Shown here: positions 52,520-62,769 of the stretch, one piece after another | Layout of the letters: each line of letters begins with the position of its first letter | How positions within the stretch are numbered: position 1 is the first letter of the stretch | Origin: an uncultured Bacteroidales bacterium | Lineage (GTDB): Bacteria; Bacteroidota; Bacteroidia; Bacteroidales; CAIWKO01 | NCBI GenBank assembly: GCA_903913285.1 | Contig: CAIWKO010000004.1 | Coordinates: 62,001 to 126,000 of the forward strand | Length of the DNA: 64,000 bases | Reading direction: 5' to 3' | Position numbers and translations under genes: made by a program | The notes under the pieces: generated by a model | Seen by the model: the letters and a program-made list of their open reading frames with translations, nothing else | Databases searched by the model: none | What the model was told of the DNA's origin: nothing

Positions 52520-53623
52520 TTATTCGGGTGTTATCAGATAATTTGTTTCTGGAAAATCAAATTCTAAATGATACGTATTGGCAATTTCGAAAATTTTAAA
52601 ATTGATATTTTCTTTTGCCTTTGTATAGATATTCCAATCTGTTGTCTTAACAAAATACAATACCGAAATTTTGTAGGCATTTTTTTCGATATCCATAAAA
52701 ATAACCATGCTATCATCATTCGTATCGCAATGCTCATCAATGTGTTTTTTCAAATCGGCCATGAACAATTGAATCGTTTTAGCAGCACTGTTTTGTTTGA
52801 AAAACAAATTAAAACTGGCTCTTTGTTCGTTTCGTTGCGTAAGGTTGATAAGATGCGAATCAATCACCAATTTGTTCGGGACGGTAACGAATTTTTTGTC
52901 GAGTGTTCTGATTCTCGTACTTCTAAATCCGATTTTCTCAACATTTCCTTTCGTCTCGCCAACTTGAATCAAATCGCCAACCATGAAAGGCTTATCTAAA
53001 AAGATAGTGAAAGAGCCAAATAAATTTTCAAGAGTTTCTTTTGCAGCCAACGCTATAGCCAATCCACCAATCCCCAAGCCTGCTATGATAGAGCCAACAT
53101 TTACATTAAACACTGAACCCAAAATAATAAAACCCCCGAATATCAGCAAAACTATTTTGATAATATCAACGGCAATTGAAACCATTTGCTCATTCATTGT
53201 CTGTGATTCTTTGCTGAGTCTTTTTTTAAAAACGATTCCGAAATAGTCGATTGTTTTCAGAAACATCCAGATAATGTCGGAAATAAAAACTATTTGATAC
53301 GCTTTTTGCAGAATCATTCTTAGACCGAATTCATCAGGTGCAACAAGATTCCATTCTTTCGGAAAATGGATGTAATCGAAAGCGATATAGATGAAAATAA
53401 GCATAAAAAACAACCGGAAAGGTCTACGGATAAGCTGAAAGAACATTTTTATGCTTACACCGTGCGAAGCTTTCTTCAAAAAACGATAAATAATACGCCC
53501 TAACAAACCAGCTAATAATTTATTGAGAGCTAAGCCTGCAATAATAAATAATAAGGTGAGGATATACTTCCCGATAGTATTATCTAAAAAAGATTGCTGA
53601 AGAAATTCGTTAATTTGATCCAT
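52520..53623 (-). CDS. MscS family mechanosensitive channel
   Basis: 367 residues, with membrane helices at about 18-40, 62-85, 110-130 and 150-195. The pore helix region GSIIAGLGIGGLAIALAAKETLENLFGSF near 177-205 has the Gly/Ala pattern of MscS TM3, followed by the beta domain (KPFMVGDLIQVGETKGNVEKIGFRSTRIRT in two parts, about 211-240). It releases solutes on hypo-osmotic shock. It starts 3 bp after anmK, and its neighbour kup also serves osmotic balance. Confidence 0.93.
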   Translation of the reverse strand: MDQINEFLQQSFLDNTIGKYILTLLFIIAGLALNKLLAGLLGRIIYRFLKKASHGVSIKMFFQLIRRPFRLFFMLIFIYIAFDYIHFPKEWNLVAPDEFGLRMILQKAYQIVFISDIIWMFLKTIDYFGIVFKKRLSKESQTMNEQMVSIAVDIIKIVLLIFGGFIILGSVFNVNVGSIIAGLGIGGLAIALAAKETLENLFGSFTIFLDKPFMVGDLIQVGETKGNVEKIGFRSTRIRTLDKKFVTVPNKLVIDSHLINLTQRNEQRASFNLFFKQNSAAKTIQLFMADLKKHIDEHCDTNDDSMVIFMDIEKNAYKISVLYFVKTTDWNIYTKAKENINFKIFEIANTYHLEFDFPETNYLITPE

Positions 53624-53626
53624 AAT

Positions 53627-54697
53627 TTATTTTATTATACCATTATATATTGCGCCTCCGCAGTTGTTAGCAATAGCGCCTGTAACACTTTTTAGACAAT
53701 TGTTTTCGTTTCGCTCGCGCAATACACCCAAAAAAGCAAAAATCAAGGCCTCTTTATAATTAATAACGTCAGCCGAAGGAATTTCGATGGCTGATTTGCA
53801 ACTCGATTGAATTAATTCTATTAAAAAGGTATTAAATGCACCGCCTCCTGTAACAAGAACTTTTTTTGCGCCCGATTTATTTATTTCCGAAGCAATTTGT
53901 AAGGCAATATGTTCAGTCAAAGTCCGCAAATAATCTTCGTTGCAAATTTTGTGACTATATATAATAGGTAAGAAATCATCTTCCAGCCATTCTTTTCCCA
54001 ACGATTTTGGATGATTTAGAGCATAAAACGGGAGTTTGTTAAGCAAATTCATTAATTCATTATTGCAATTTCCGCTTTTTGCAATATGGCCATTCTTATC
54101 AAATTCGAAACCTGCATTTTTTGCAAAATGGTTGAGGATAATATTGGCGGGGCAAACATCAAAAGCAATTCTTTTATGAATCTTCTGATAAGAAATGTTG
54201 GCAAAACCACCAATATTAAGGCATGAACCATATTCTGCAAAGAGCATTTCATCCCCGATGGGTACCAAAGGCGCTCCCTGACCTTGATAAGCAACATCCA
54301 AAGCTCTGAAATCACAAATCACTTTCTTATGAGTTTCTGCAGCAATCATGGCACCGCTTCCAATTTGAACACTTAAGTATTTTTCAGGCTGATGGAAAAC
54401 AGTATGACCGTGGCTACTGATAAAATCCACATCAACTTTATTTTCGGAGATAAATTTATTAATACAACGGCCTATATACCTTCCATATTCGTTATGAAGC
54501 AACGAAAATTCGAGCGATAACAGATGAGCAGCTCTAGATAAACGATCTTTCCATTCAATCGAATAGGGGATAGTGGTGGCCTTAATAATTTCGTAGCTCC
54601 ATCGATCCCCAATTTTATTGAAATGGCAGTATGCAATATCAAGACCATCAAGCGATGTTCCTGACATAATACCGATAACACAATAGGAGGTGTTCAT
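53627..54697 (-). CDS. anmK: Anhydro-N-acetylmuramic acid kinase
   Basis: Phosphorylates and opens anhydroMurNAc to MurNAc-6-phosphate in peptidoglycan recycling. 356 residues (typical about 370). Seen: GIMSGTSLDGLDIAYCHF near 9-26 (ATP site), SSHGHTVFHQPEKYLSVQIG near 94-113, CLNIGGFANISY near 154, and VLVTGGGAFNTFLIE near 272. Three bp after murF, with which it shares the theme of cell-wall muropeptides. Confidence 0.96.
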   Translation of the reverse strand: MNTSYCVIGIMSGTSLDGLDIAYCHFNKIGDRWSYEIIKATTIPYSIEWKDRLSRAAHLLSLEFSLLHNEYGRYIGRCINKFISENKVDVDFISSHGHTVFHQPEKYLSVQIGSGAMIAAETHKKVICDFRALDVAYQGQGAPLVPIGDEMLFAEYGSCLNIGGFANISYQKIHKRIAFDVCPANIILNHFAKNAGFEFDKNGHIAKSGNCNNELMNLLNKLPFYALNHPKSLGKEWLEDDFLPIIYSHKICNEDYLRTLTEHIALQIASEINKSGAKKVLVTGGGAFNTFLIELIQSSCKSAIEIPSADVINYKEALIFAFLGVLRERNENNCLKSVTGAIANNCGGAIYNGIIK

Positions 54698-54700
54698 AAA

Positions 54701-55984
54701 TTATAGTGCTTCGAGCACTTGTTCCATTTTAATTCCGCGTGAACCTTTCACAAGAATTAAAGCGTTTTTTTGAGGATTTAATAGCAGGTAATTTTTTAAA
54801 TCATTTGATGTTGCAAAGGTCAGAAAATTATGATGCGAATTTGTTTTTGAAAAAATACTTCCCACCAGAAAAACTTTTTGGTAGTTTGATTCCACTATAA
54901 ACTCAATAATCTTCTCGTGTTCATTTTCTTTATAATCTCCCAGTTCAAGCATATCTCCGAGCATCACAATTTTATTAACCGATTGCATTAGATTGAAATT
55001 TTCCAGAGCGGCCTGCATACTGGTGGGGTTTGCATTATAAGCATCCAGAATTATAGTATTGGTTTTTTTTTCAATAAATTGCGAACGGGAGTTTTTGGCG
55101 ATATAATCTTCAATAGCTTCTTTGATCAATGGCACTTCTACTTCGAAGTACTCACCAATTGCGATGGCGCTTAAAATATTTTCGAAATTATATTTTCCGA
55201 TGAGTCTCGATTCAATAATTGTTTTTTTGTTTTCCCAATATAATTTTACATATGGATTGGCCACAATAAATGTAACATGAATATCTGAATTTTGATTAGT
55301 ACCGTAACTAAACTGTTGAAGATTTAATGCATGAGTTTTAAGAACAGGATTATTGTTATTGATAAAAACCAACCCATTGTTTTGCTCAAGATATTTATAA
55401 AGCTCGGTTTTAGCTATTACCACATTATCAAACGAACCGAACCCCTCTAAATGAGCTTTACCAATATTGGTGATAACACCAAACTTGGGTTGAGAAATTT
55501 TGCATAACAATTCTATTTCACCTACATGACTAGCCCCCATTTCAATCACGGCAATCTCAATATCGGATGTTATTTGTAGCACAGACAAGGGAACACCAAT
55601 ATGGTTATTTAAATTGCCTTGTGTAGCAAATACTTTGTATTTTTTTGAAAGAACAGCTAAAATCAATTCTTTGGTAGTCGTTTTTCCATTACTTCCTGTA
55701 ATTCCGATAACAGGTATTTTCAATTGACTTCGATGATAAGTAGCTAAATCTTCTAAGGTTTTAAGAGCATCATCAACTAATATAATATGGTCTTCTGTAG
55801 CAAATTCTTTTTCATCTACTATTGCATAAGCAGCACCTTTTTCAAGAGCAAGTTTCGAGAATTTATTACCGTTAAAACTTTCCCCTTTCAAACAAAAGAA
55901 TAGAGAATCAGGTTGAATAGTTCGGGTATCGGTAGATATTATAGGGTGCTTTTTGAAAAGCAGATAAAATTCACTAATTTTCAT
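54701..55984 (-). CDS. murF: UDP-MurNAc-tripeptide--D-alanyl-D-alanine ligase MurF
   Basis: Adds D-Ala-D-Ala to the UDP-MurNAc-tripeptide, the last cytoplasmic step of wall precursor synthesis. 427 residues. Seen: substrate domain (SLFFCLKGESFNGNKF near 27-42), ATP loop GITGSNGKTTTKELI near 94-108, MGASHVGEIELLCKISQP near 148-165, and DAYNANPTSMQAAL near 312. gldJ lies upstream on the same strand but a terminator separates them. Confidence 0.96.
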   Translation of the reverse strand: MKISEFYLLFKKHPIISTDTRTIQPDSLFFCLKGESFNGNKFSKLALEKGAAYAIVDEKEFATEDHIILVDDALKTLEDLATYHRSQLKIPVIGITGSNGKTTTKELILAVLSKKYKVFATQGNLNNHIGVPLSVLQITSDIEIAVIEMGASHVGEIELLCKISQPKFGVITNIGKAHLEGFGSFDNVVIAKTELYKYLEQNNGLVFINNNNPVLKTHALNLQQFSYGTNQNSDIHVTFIVANPYVKLYWENKKTIIESRLIGKYNFENILSAIAIGEYFEVEVPLIKEAIEDYIAKNSRSQFIEKKTNTIILDAYNANPTSMQAALENFNLMQSVNKIVMLGDMLELGDYKENEHEKIIEFIVESNYQKVFLVGSIFSKTNSHHNFLTFATSNDLKNYLLLNPQKNALILVKGSRGIKMEQVLEAL

Positions 55985-56010
55985 TCAGATTGATTTAAAT
56001 TATTAATAAT

Positions 56011-56047
56011 TAAAAACCCCACTTACAAAGTAAATGGGGTTTTTTGA
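56011..56047 (-). terminator. Rho-independent terminator of gldJ
   Basis: AAAAACCCCA (56014-56023) pairs with TGGGGTTTTT (56037-56046), and the inner TTAC/GTAA extends the stem around an AAA loop. It lies between the gldJ stop and murF start, with a T-run on the minus strand. Confidence 0.88.
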
Positions 56048-56065
56048 AAATAGAAAGAAATTTTA

Positions 56066-57535
56066 TTAAAAATTACCAACAGGACTTCCCACACGGGTCA
56101 TTGCACATCTAAATCCAATGTCATCTGTAGATAAGTTTTCATCAAGGAATCTACGGTTACCCGGGCTGATCCAATATTGTCTGTCTTTCCAGGAACCACC
56201 TTTGTATACACGTGCTTTATCATTAATCATTGAAGTATTGGTATAATCATACATACCATTTTTACCTTCATTTTCTTCCGGCGTTGTCCAATCATCACTT
56301 TGGATCAGATTTGAAGTATAATCCCCATCCAAATAGTTTTTATTATCAGCCTGACGATAGTTTCTTCTGTCTTTACTTTCGGCAACAGTTACATCGCGCA
56401 TTTTAATACGTCCTAAACTATCTTTATCTTCAAGAACACCATCCGCATCACGCATTTGGGTTTGGAAAACATTTCCTCTGAAAGGTCTGAAATCTGTGAC
56501 ATCTTCAAAAGATAATGGTCTGTAAACATCCATTACCCATTCTGAAACGTTACCTGCCATATTGTACAAACCATAATCGTTTGGCCAATATGAATATACT
56601 GGAGAAGTAATATCTGCGGCATCGTTTAAGTTTCCTGCAACACCCATATTATCTCCACGTCCGCGTTTGTAGTTTGCAACAAATTCTCCAAGGTTATTGG
56701 TCCTGTCATTACGGGCAATATGACCATTCCATGGATATATTCGGCGTTCAAGAACGCGTTCGTATATTGTATTTCCGATTAAGCCTAAAGCAGCAAATTC
56801 CCATTCTGCTTCGGTCGGCAGACGGTATTTAGGTAATAATATTCCATCTTCCATACGTACTTTACGAGTTCCGGAACCATTTGGATTCATATCATAAAGG
56901 TCGTTTTTAACCATGCCTTCGTATTGGCCGGCAAGGTAAGAATCTGTATTAAAGTTTTCTTCGTTAGGATCCATTTTTAAGATACCTTCACGAACTAAAA
57001 TGTATTCATTTACACGGTCAGTTCGCCAATTGCAATAATCAGAAGCTTGAACCCAACTAACACCAACAACCGGATAATCACGATAAGCAGGGTGACGTAA
57101 ATAGTAGTCAACATAAGGTTCGTTATAAGCTAATTTATCGCGCCAAACTAATGTATCGGGCAAACGTTTTTGAAATACTTCAGGATAATCTACACTGAAA
57201 ACCCTCCTTGTCCAATACAAAAATTCACAATAGTCCAAGTTGCGAACTTCAGTTTGGTCTAAATAAAATGAAGATACCGTAACTCTTCGAGCAATATTAT
57301 CCCAATCATAAAGAACATCTTGTTCTGTTCTGCCCATCATAAATGTCCCACCCTCGATAAGAACCAGACCTGGACCTGTTTCTTGTTCTTCGTAAGGAAC
57401 AACTTCAAAACCACCATTTTTAGGATTATTATATTCCCAACCTGTGGTTGATGACATATCTTTCTTACATGATGTCAGAAATAACGAAGCAGTAACTGCA
57501 ACCGCTAAAAAACTGAAAATTCTTTTTCCGTACAT
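56066..57535 (-). CDS. gldJ: Gliding motility / T9SS lipoprotein GldJ
   Basis: GldJ is an outer-membrane lipoprotein of the T9SS/gliding apparatus, a paralogue of GldK. 489 residues with lipobox SLFLTSCKKD (Cys near 23), then a formylglycine-generating-enzyme/SUMF1 fold (about 50-485): IEGGTFMMGRTEQDVLYDWDN in two parts (about 60-80), VTVSSFYLDQTEVRN near 88, YPVVGVSWVQASDYCNW near 155-171, RLPTEAEWEFAALG near 238, and a final GGSWKDRQYW and DIGFRC. The Cys pair of true FGE is not evident, as in other GldJ/K proteins. In Flavobacterium gldJ lies beside porU, as here with one gene between. Confidence 0.92.
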   Translation of the reverse strand: MYGKRIFSFLAVAVTASLFLTSCKKDMSSTTGWEYNNPKNGGFEVVPYEEQETGPGLVLIEGGTFMMGRTEQDVLYDWDNIARRVTVSSFYLDQTEVRNLDYCEFLYWTRRVFSVDYPEVFQKRLPDTLVWRDKLAYNEPYVDYYLRHPAYRDYPVVGVSWVQASDYCNWRTDRVNEYILVREGILKMDPNEENFNTDSYLAGQYEGMVKNDLYDMNPNGSGTRKVRMEDGILLPKYRLPTEAEWEFAALGLIGNTIYERVLERRIYPWNGHIARNDRTNNLGEFVANYKRGRGDNMGVAGNLNDAADITSPVYSYWPNDYGLYNMAGNVSEWVMDVYRPLSFEDVTDFRPFRGNVFQTQMRDADGVLEDKDSLGRIKMRDVTVAESKDRRNYRQADNKNYLDGDYTSNLIQSDDWTTPEENEGKNGMYDYTNTSMINDKARVYKGGSWKDRQYWISPGNRRFLDENLSTDDIGFRCAMTRVGSPVGNF

Positions 57536-57569
57536 ATTCTGTTTGTTTTTTGTGTTTCTTGTTATATAA

Positions 57570-58553
57570 CTAAAAAGAGGGACAATTTATTGCTCTAACA
57601 CGTTTATTAGGTGGTTTGCAATTAAATTGTAGTGCAAATGAAACTTCATGAGCACCGCCCGTAGCGTTTGTTAGCTTTGATACTGTAAGGTCGTAACTAT
57701 AACCAATTTTAAACATACTAGCATGAATCCCAACCATAAAAACTACAGCATCAGAGTTTTTGAAATTTTGTCTGAACCACATTCCGCCTACAAAGGGATA
57801 TCTGTTAAAATATATTCCGTAATTTATTTCCTGAGAATTTCCTTGCTGCATAAAAAGTATATTTGGAGATAAGGTCGGAATATGTTCGTTACTTCTGCGA
57901 CGTACTTTTTTCACGAGATTAATCACACCGCCGGCATGAATAGTGTATCTTCGTTGCATCCTGCTTTTACTAATAAATCCTTCATCTGGTTCAGTAAGGT
58001 GATTTACAGCAAATCCAACAAAATAATTTTCACCATATCCAAGTGCACCTGCTGAAAAATCAATATTTGATTTTGTTAATTTGCTGGGCTGTAATTCATT
58101 TGTATTGAAAACGAATCCATGTCTAGGATCGATCTGGTCACCAAAAGTTAACTTTTGCCAATCTAAACTTTTTTGAAAGTAAGTTGCTTCTATGGCTGCT
58201 CTCATTGAAAATTTGCGATTAACTTCCAAACGATAGGAATACATGACGGAAATATTTGTTGTGTTTAAAATGCCTTGTCCAGCACGGTCCGTATTTAAAA
58301 GCACTCCAATTCCACCTGATATTTTTTCAATATGTTGGTCATAAGAGGCATTGTAAGTTACATAAGTTCCTGCAATGGATGGCCATTGATCACGAAAGTT
58401 TAGAATTAGTCTAGGGCAAAGAGAAGTTCCAGCAAATGCCGGGTTTAAATATAATGGATTAGCATAAAATTGAGAAAAATGCGGGTCTTGTCCATATGTG
58501 GTGCTTCCTGCCAAAAATAAAATAAATAAAACAACTGTGTATAGCTTTTTCAT
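57570..58553 (-). CDS. PorP/SprF family type IX secretion outer-membrane protein
   Basis: 327 residues: signal peptide (about 1-21, ending STTYGQ), then DPHFSQFYANPLYLNPAFAGT near 23-43, the family signature, and an outer-membrane beta-barrel (about 45-320). PorP/SprF members help export of particular T9SS substrates (SprF for the adhesin SprB) or form part of the core complex (PorP with PorK-N). Which role applies here is not clear. It lies 34 bp upstream of gldJ on the same strand, forming a likely two-gene operon. Confidence 0.93.
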   Translation of the reverse strand: MKKLYTVVLFILFLAGSTTYGQDPHFSQFYANPLYLNPAFAGTSLCPRLILNFRDQWPSIAGTYVTYNASYDQHIEKISGGIGVLLNTDRAGQGILNTTNISVMYSYRLEVNRKFSMRAAIEATYFQKSLDWQKLTFGDQIDPRHGFVFNTNELQPSKLTKSNIDFSAGALGYGENYFVGFAVNHLTEPDEGFISKSRMQRRYTIHAGGVINLVKKVRRRSNEHIPTLSPNILFMQQGNSQEINYGIYFNRYPFVGGMWFRQNFKNSDAVVFMVGIHASMFKIGYSYDLTVSKLTNATGGAHEVSFALQFNCKPPNKRVRAINCPSF

Positions 58554-58838
58554 ATTAAATATTTTTTAGTTAAAACATAATAACGAAATTTGAAACATTA
58601 ATATTGGTAATTTAAAAAAATATTAATATCAATTTCTTACAATATTTCTAATAGTGTTTCGTTTTTATTTTAAATTATGACAAGCAAAAATAACATATTT
58701 TTTTGTATTAAAAGTAGAAATGATTATTTTTTTACTTTTTTACTCTAAAAATGCCATAAATGTTTCAATAAAACTTTTTTTATTTATCGAACCTGAAAAT
58801 ATTTATTTGGTAATTTTGTAAAATTAATAAAATTTTTA
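58554..58838. other. AT-rich divergent promoter region of porP and porU
   Basis: About 285 bp, extremely AT-rich with T and A tracts. It holds the porU -7 box at 58811. No clear TAnnTTTG was found for the porP direction, and no gene is seen. Confidence 0.5.
58811..58818 (+). promoter_or_regulatory. -7 box TAATTTTG for porU
   Basis: A perfect TAnnTTTG 21 bp before the porU ATG at 58839. No clear -33 element. Confidence 0.55.
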
Positions 58839-61800
58839 ATGAAGTTTCTATATCGGTTTTTTCTAACAATTTCTTTTTTTGTTTATGTTAATATGCTCAA
58901 TGCACAAGATAAGCAATTAAAAATTGATAACGTTTTTTCTATTCACTGGAATCCGGTAATGACAATTTATGTTAGTGAATTGAATAGAAGACAAGTTATT
59001 AATTTCGATGGAGGGGTTTATAATGATAATACTGATATCCCCTATTATAAAACGATTGGTAATGTTATTAAGTCTTCGCAAATACCGGATGTTGAAATTA
59101 TTAACTGTAAATATGAAGAACTCCCAGAGACTGATTTAAACATTATTAAAAAGTATGAGAATATTATTACAGAGAAAATTGAATTAAAAACGAAAATCTC
59201 TTATGAATTGAAACATCCGTATTTGATGGTTGATTTTATGCCATTACGGAAGAATAGTCTTAATGGAAAAATTGAGCGTTTGGTTTCATTTGGATTAAAA
59301 TATAATTACAATAAGTCTTTGGTTTTACCTGTTCAAAAAGAATCACATTCCTACGTAGCTAACTCAGTATTAAAAACTGGTGATTGGTATAAAATTAATA
59401 TTTTAGAGTCAGGTATTCATATCATTACATACAATGACCTGGTTAATTTAGGAATAGATCCTGCTCAAATTGCGCCGAGAAATATACGTGTATTTGGAAA
59501 TGGCAGTAAAATGTTGCCAGAAAATAATTCGACTTTCAGATATGATGATCTGGTTGAAAATAGTATTATTGTTAGCGGAGAAGCTGATGGTAAATTTGAT
59601 CAGGGTGATTATATATTATTCTATGGACAAGGTCCTGAATACTGGACTAAAGATACAATAAATAAGGTCTTTACTCATCAAATAAATAAGTATACAAAAA
59701 CGTCAACTTATTTTATCACTGCAAGTTTAGGTTTGGGAAAAAGAATTCAAAATGAAACCTCTCTTTCCTCACCTGTGGATTATAGTGTTACCGAGTTTAA
59801 TGATTATGCTTTTCATGAAAAGGATTCACTAAATTTAATAAAATCAGGGAGGGAGTTTTATGGTGAAGTATTTGATGTAAACACTTCTTATTCGTTTGGA
59901 TTTTATTTCCCCAATATTGTTGCGGGCTCTGTAATTAATCTGAATACAAATTTATTGGCACGCTCTGTTGGTTATAATTCATCATTCCAAGTTTATATAA
60001 ATGGGAGTAATGTTAAAAATGTTATTATAGGTTCTACGCCTTCAAGTTATCCTGCTGTTTACGCAGTTATTGCTGACAGTCAAGTAAGTTTTCCTGCTAC
60101 AAGTTCTGTGACTGTCCGTCTGGATTATAATAAAGGAGCAAACGCCTCAGCAGTGGGCTGGCTTGATTATATTGAATTGAATGCTCGTAGAAATTTAACA
60201 TTTGTTTCGGGCCAAATGCCGTTTCGAGATGTGTTTTCTATCCATAAAGGTGTTTCTGAATTTGTGTTGGGCAATTCTTCTGCGAATACGACAATATGGG
60301 ATGTGAGTGATTTTACGAACCCAAAACATGTTGATGGTTTATTGACCGGATCAAATCTATCTTTTCGTATTCGAACAGATTCATTGAAAGAATTTGTCGC
60401 TTTTGACGGCTCTTCTTATTATTCTATTTTGGTAGGCGGAAAGATTTCTAATCAAAACTTACACGGCCTTGCACAAAATGATATGATTATTGTTACATAT
60501 CCTGATTTTGCCGGTCAGGCTTCACGGCTTGCCGATATGCATCGCACATTAGATAATTTATCAGTAGTTATAACTACACCTCAGGAAATATATAACGAAT
60601 TTTCTTCAGGAAATCAGGATATAACTGCAGTTAAAGATTTTGCCAAAATGTTTTTCGACAGGGCAGGAGGAAATACTGCACTTATGCCAAAATATTTGTT
60701 ATTATTTGGTGATGCTTCTTATGATTGTCAAGACCGATTAGCCGATAATACCAATTTCGCACCTATTTATGAAACCGATAATTCTATTGATCCTACATCT
60801 TCTTTTTCAACAGATGATTATGTTGGTTTTTTGGATGATGCTGATAATGGTCCTTATGGTAATTTAATGGATATCGGAGTTGGGAGAATTCCTTCTAAAA
60901 CACTTGAAGATGCAGAGGCAGTTACCAATAAAATTTTAAATTATGTAGCTAAATACGACCTTAATGCTGGCGGAGCTGCATGTGCTGATTATTCAAGTTC
61001 CATCTCCAATTTGGCCGATTGGCGTAATGTTTTATGCTTTGTTGCTGATGATAATGATGGAGGTGAAAATTTCTTAGGAAATTCGGAAGATATTGCCAAA
61101 TTTGTCGATTCAACATACGGTAATTATAATATTGATAAAATATACCTCGATGCGTATCCTCAGGTTTCAACTCCGGGAGGTCAGCGTTCCCAAGAATGTA
61201 ACGATGCCATTAATCAACGGATGGAAAAAGGTTCCCTGATTATGAATTATATCGGGCATGGTGGTGAAATAGGCTGGGCCGTTGAATCTATTTTGGGGCT
61301 TTCTGATATTAATGGTTGGACAAATAAATACAATACCCCTTTATTTGTTACGGCTACATGTGAATTTAGTCGGTGCGATGATCCCGATCGGGTTTCAGCA
61401 GGTGAAGATGTGTTGGTAAATCCTAATGGTGGAGGGATAGCGCTCCTTACAACTACACGGTTAGCATGGTCAGGTTCTAATTCAACCTTAAATTTAGAGT
61501 TTTACAAAAATATTTTTAATAAATCATTGGGTTCGTATCCCCGCCTAGGTGATGCAGTGAAGACTTCTAAAAACTTTATGGGTTGTCCGAGTAGTATCAG
61601 TAATTTTTTATTATTGGGCGATCCGGCGCTTCGTCTCGCTTATCCACAGTATAATGTTGTTACATCCATGATAAACAGTCATCCACTGACCGGTACTTCC
61701 GATACACTTAAAGCCATGTCGAAAGTTACCGTTAAAGGCTATATTGCCGATGATCTGAATGTGAAACAAACCGGATACAATGGAACGATCATTCCTATTG

Positions 61801-62723
61801 TTTTTGATAAACCGATGCAGGAATCTACTTTGGGCAGTGATGGTGCACCTCAGAAATTCTCATTACAAAAAAATGTTGTGTTCAAAGGACGTGTGACAGT
61901 TAAAAACGGTGATTTTTCTTTTTCTTTTGTTGTACCTAAAGATATTGCCAGCAAATTCGGTAAAGGAAAGATAAGTTATTATTCGCAAAATGGAACAACA
62001 GATGCTAATGGAAACTACAAGAATTTTATTATCGGCGGAAGCAGCAATAACACGATAACAGATAATACAGGTCCCGATATTCGGATATTTTTGAATGATA
62101 ATCATTTTGTTTCAGGAGGGATCACTAACGATCATCCTTTATTACTTACATACCTGTCGGATACTTCAGGTTTAAATACCGTGGGGAATGGTATCGGGCA
62201 CGATATTTCTGCAATTATTGATAATAATACCGACAATACATTCGTGCTGAACGATTACTACGAATCTGACCTTAATACATACCAGCATGGCATCGTCAGA
62301 TATCCGTTTTCAAAACTGGCATCGGGAACCCATAAACTAAAACTGAAAGCCTGGGATGTTTTTAACAATTCATCGGAAGGAGAAATTGATTTTGTTGTTG
62401 CCGAATCGGCAGAACTTGCCTTAAGCCATGTGTTGAATTATCCCAACCCATTTACAACTTATACCCAGTTTTGGTTCGAACATAATCAGCCTTGTTGCGG
62501 ATTAGATGTACAAATTCAAATTTTTACCATTTCGGGTAAATTGGTGAAAACAATACAAACCACTATTGAAACCAACGGATTCCGAGCCGATCCTATTCCC
62601 TGGGATGGCAAGGACGATTATGGCGATAATATTGGCAAAGGGGTTTATATCTATTTGCTGAAAGTAAAGAACAGCTCTGGACAATTCGCCAGTAAAATAG
62701 AAAAACTGGTAATTTTGAAATAA
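58839..62723 (+). CDS. porU: Type IX secretion system sortase PorU
   Basis: PorU is the gingipain-like (C25) sortase at the cell surface that cuts the CTD of T9SS cargo and links it to A-LPS. 1294 residues, in the size range of the family. Signal peptide (about 1-22, ending LNAQ); an N-terminal domain with KTGDWYKINILESGIHIITYNDL (in two parts, about 175-200); and the C25 domain (about 520-930) with His807 in YIGHGGEIGW and Cys841 in TATCEFSRCDD, 34 residues apart, as in gingipains. The C-terminal FlgD-Ig-like domain (about 1185-1294) has LNYPNPFTTYTQFWF and ends KIEKLVILK. It is divergent from porP-gldJ. porV, its usual partner, is not found downstream in the window. Confidence 0.96.
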   Translation: MKFLYRFFLTISFFVYVNMLNAQDKQLKIDNVFSIHWNPVMTIYVSELNRRQVINFDGGVYNDNTDIPYYKTIGNVIKSSQIPDVEIINCKYEELPETDLNIIKKYENIITEKIELKTKISYELKHPYLMVDFMPLRKNSLNGKIERLVSFGLKYNYNKSLVLPVQKESHSYVANSVLKTGDWYKINILESGIHIITYNDLVNLGIDPAQIAPRNIRVFGNGSKMLPENNSTFRYDDLVENSIIVSGEADGKFDQGDYILFYGQGPEYWTKDTINKVFTHQINKYTKTSTYFITASLGLGKRIQNETSLSSPVDYSVTEFNDYAFHEKDSLNLIKSGREFYGEVFDVNTSYSFGFYFPNIVAGSVINLNTNLLARSVGYNSSFQVYINGSNVKNVIIGSTPSSYPAVYAVIADSQVSFPATSSVTVRLDYNKGANASAVGWLDYIELNARRNLTFVSGQMPFRDVFSIHKGVSEFVLGNSSANTTIWDVSDFTNPKHVDGLLTGSNLSFRIRTDSLKEFVAFDGSSYYSILVGGKISNQNLHGLAQNDMIIVTYPDFAGQASRLADMHRTLDNLSVVITTPQEIYNEFSSGNQDITAVKDFAKMFFDRAGGNTALMPKYLLLFGDASYDCQDRLADNTNFAPIYETDNSIDPTSSFSTDDYVGFLDDADNGPYGNLMDIGVGRIPSKTLEDAEAVTNKILNYVAKYDLNAGGAACADYSSSISNLADWRNVLCFVADDNDGGENFLGNSEDIAKFVDSTYGNYNIDKIYLDAYPQVSTPGGQRSQECNDAINQRMEKGSLIMNYIGHGGEIGWAVESILGLSDINGWTNKYNTPLFVTATCEFSRCDDPDRVSAGEDVLVNPNGGGIALLTTTRLAWSGSNSTLNLEFYKNIFNKSLGSYPRLGDAVKTSKNFMGCPSSISNFLLLGDPALRLAYPQYNVVTSMINSHPLTGTSDTLKAMSKVTVKGYIADDLNVKQTGYNGTIIPIVFDKPMQESTLGSDGAPQKFSLQKNVVFKGRVTVKNGDFSFSFVVPKDIASKFGKGKISYYSQNGTTDANGNYKNFIIGGSSNNTITDNTGPDIRIFLNDNHFVSGGITNDHPLLLTYLSDTSGLNTVGNGIGHDISAIIDNNTDNTFVLNDYYESDLNTYQHGIVRYPFSKLASGTHKLKLKAWDVFNNSSEGEIDFVVAESAELALSHVLNYPNPFTTYTQFWFEHNQPCCGLDVQIQIFTISGKLVKTIQTTIETNGFRADPIPWDGKDDYGDNIGKGVYIYLLKVKNSSGQFASKIEKLVILK

Positions 62724-62726
62724 GAT

Positions 62727-62734
62727 TACATTTG
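62727..62734 (+). promoter_or_regulatory. -7 box TACATTTG after porU
   Basis: A perfect TAnnTTTG just after the porU stop codon and 36 bp before the TTG start of the next gene. Confidence 0.45.
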
Positions 62735-62769
62735 TAACTAATTGGCGGGTTTATTTAATACATAATGGC

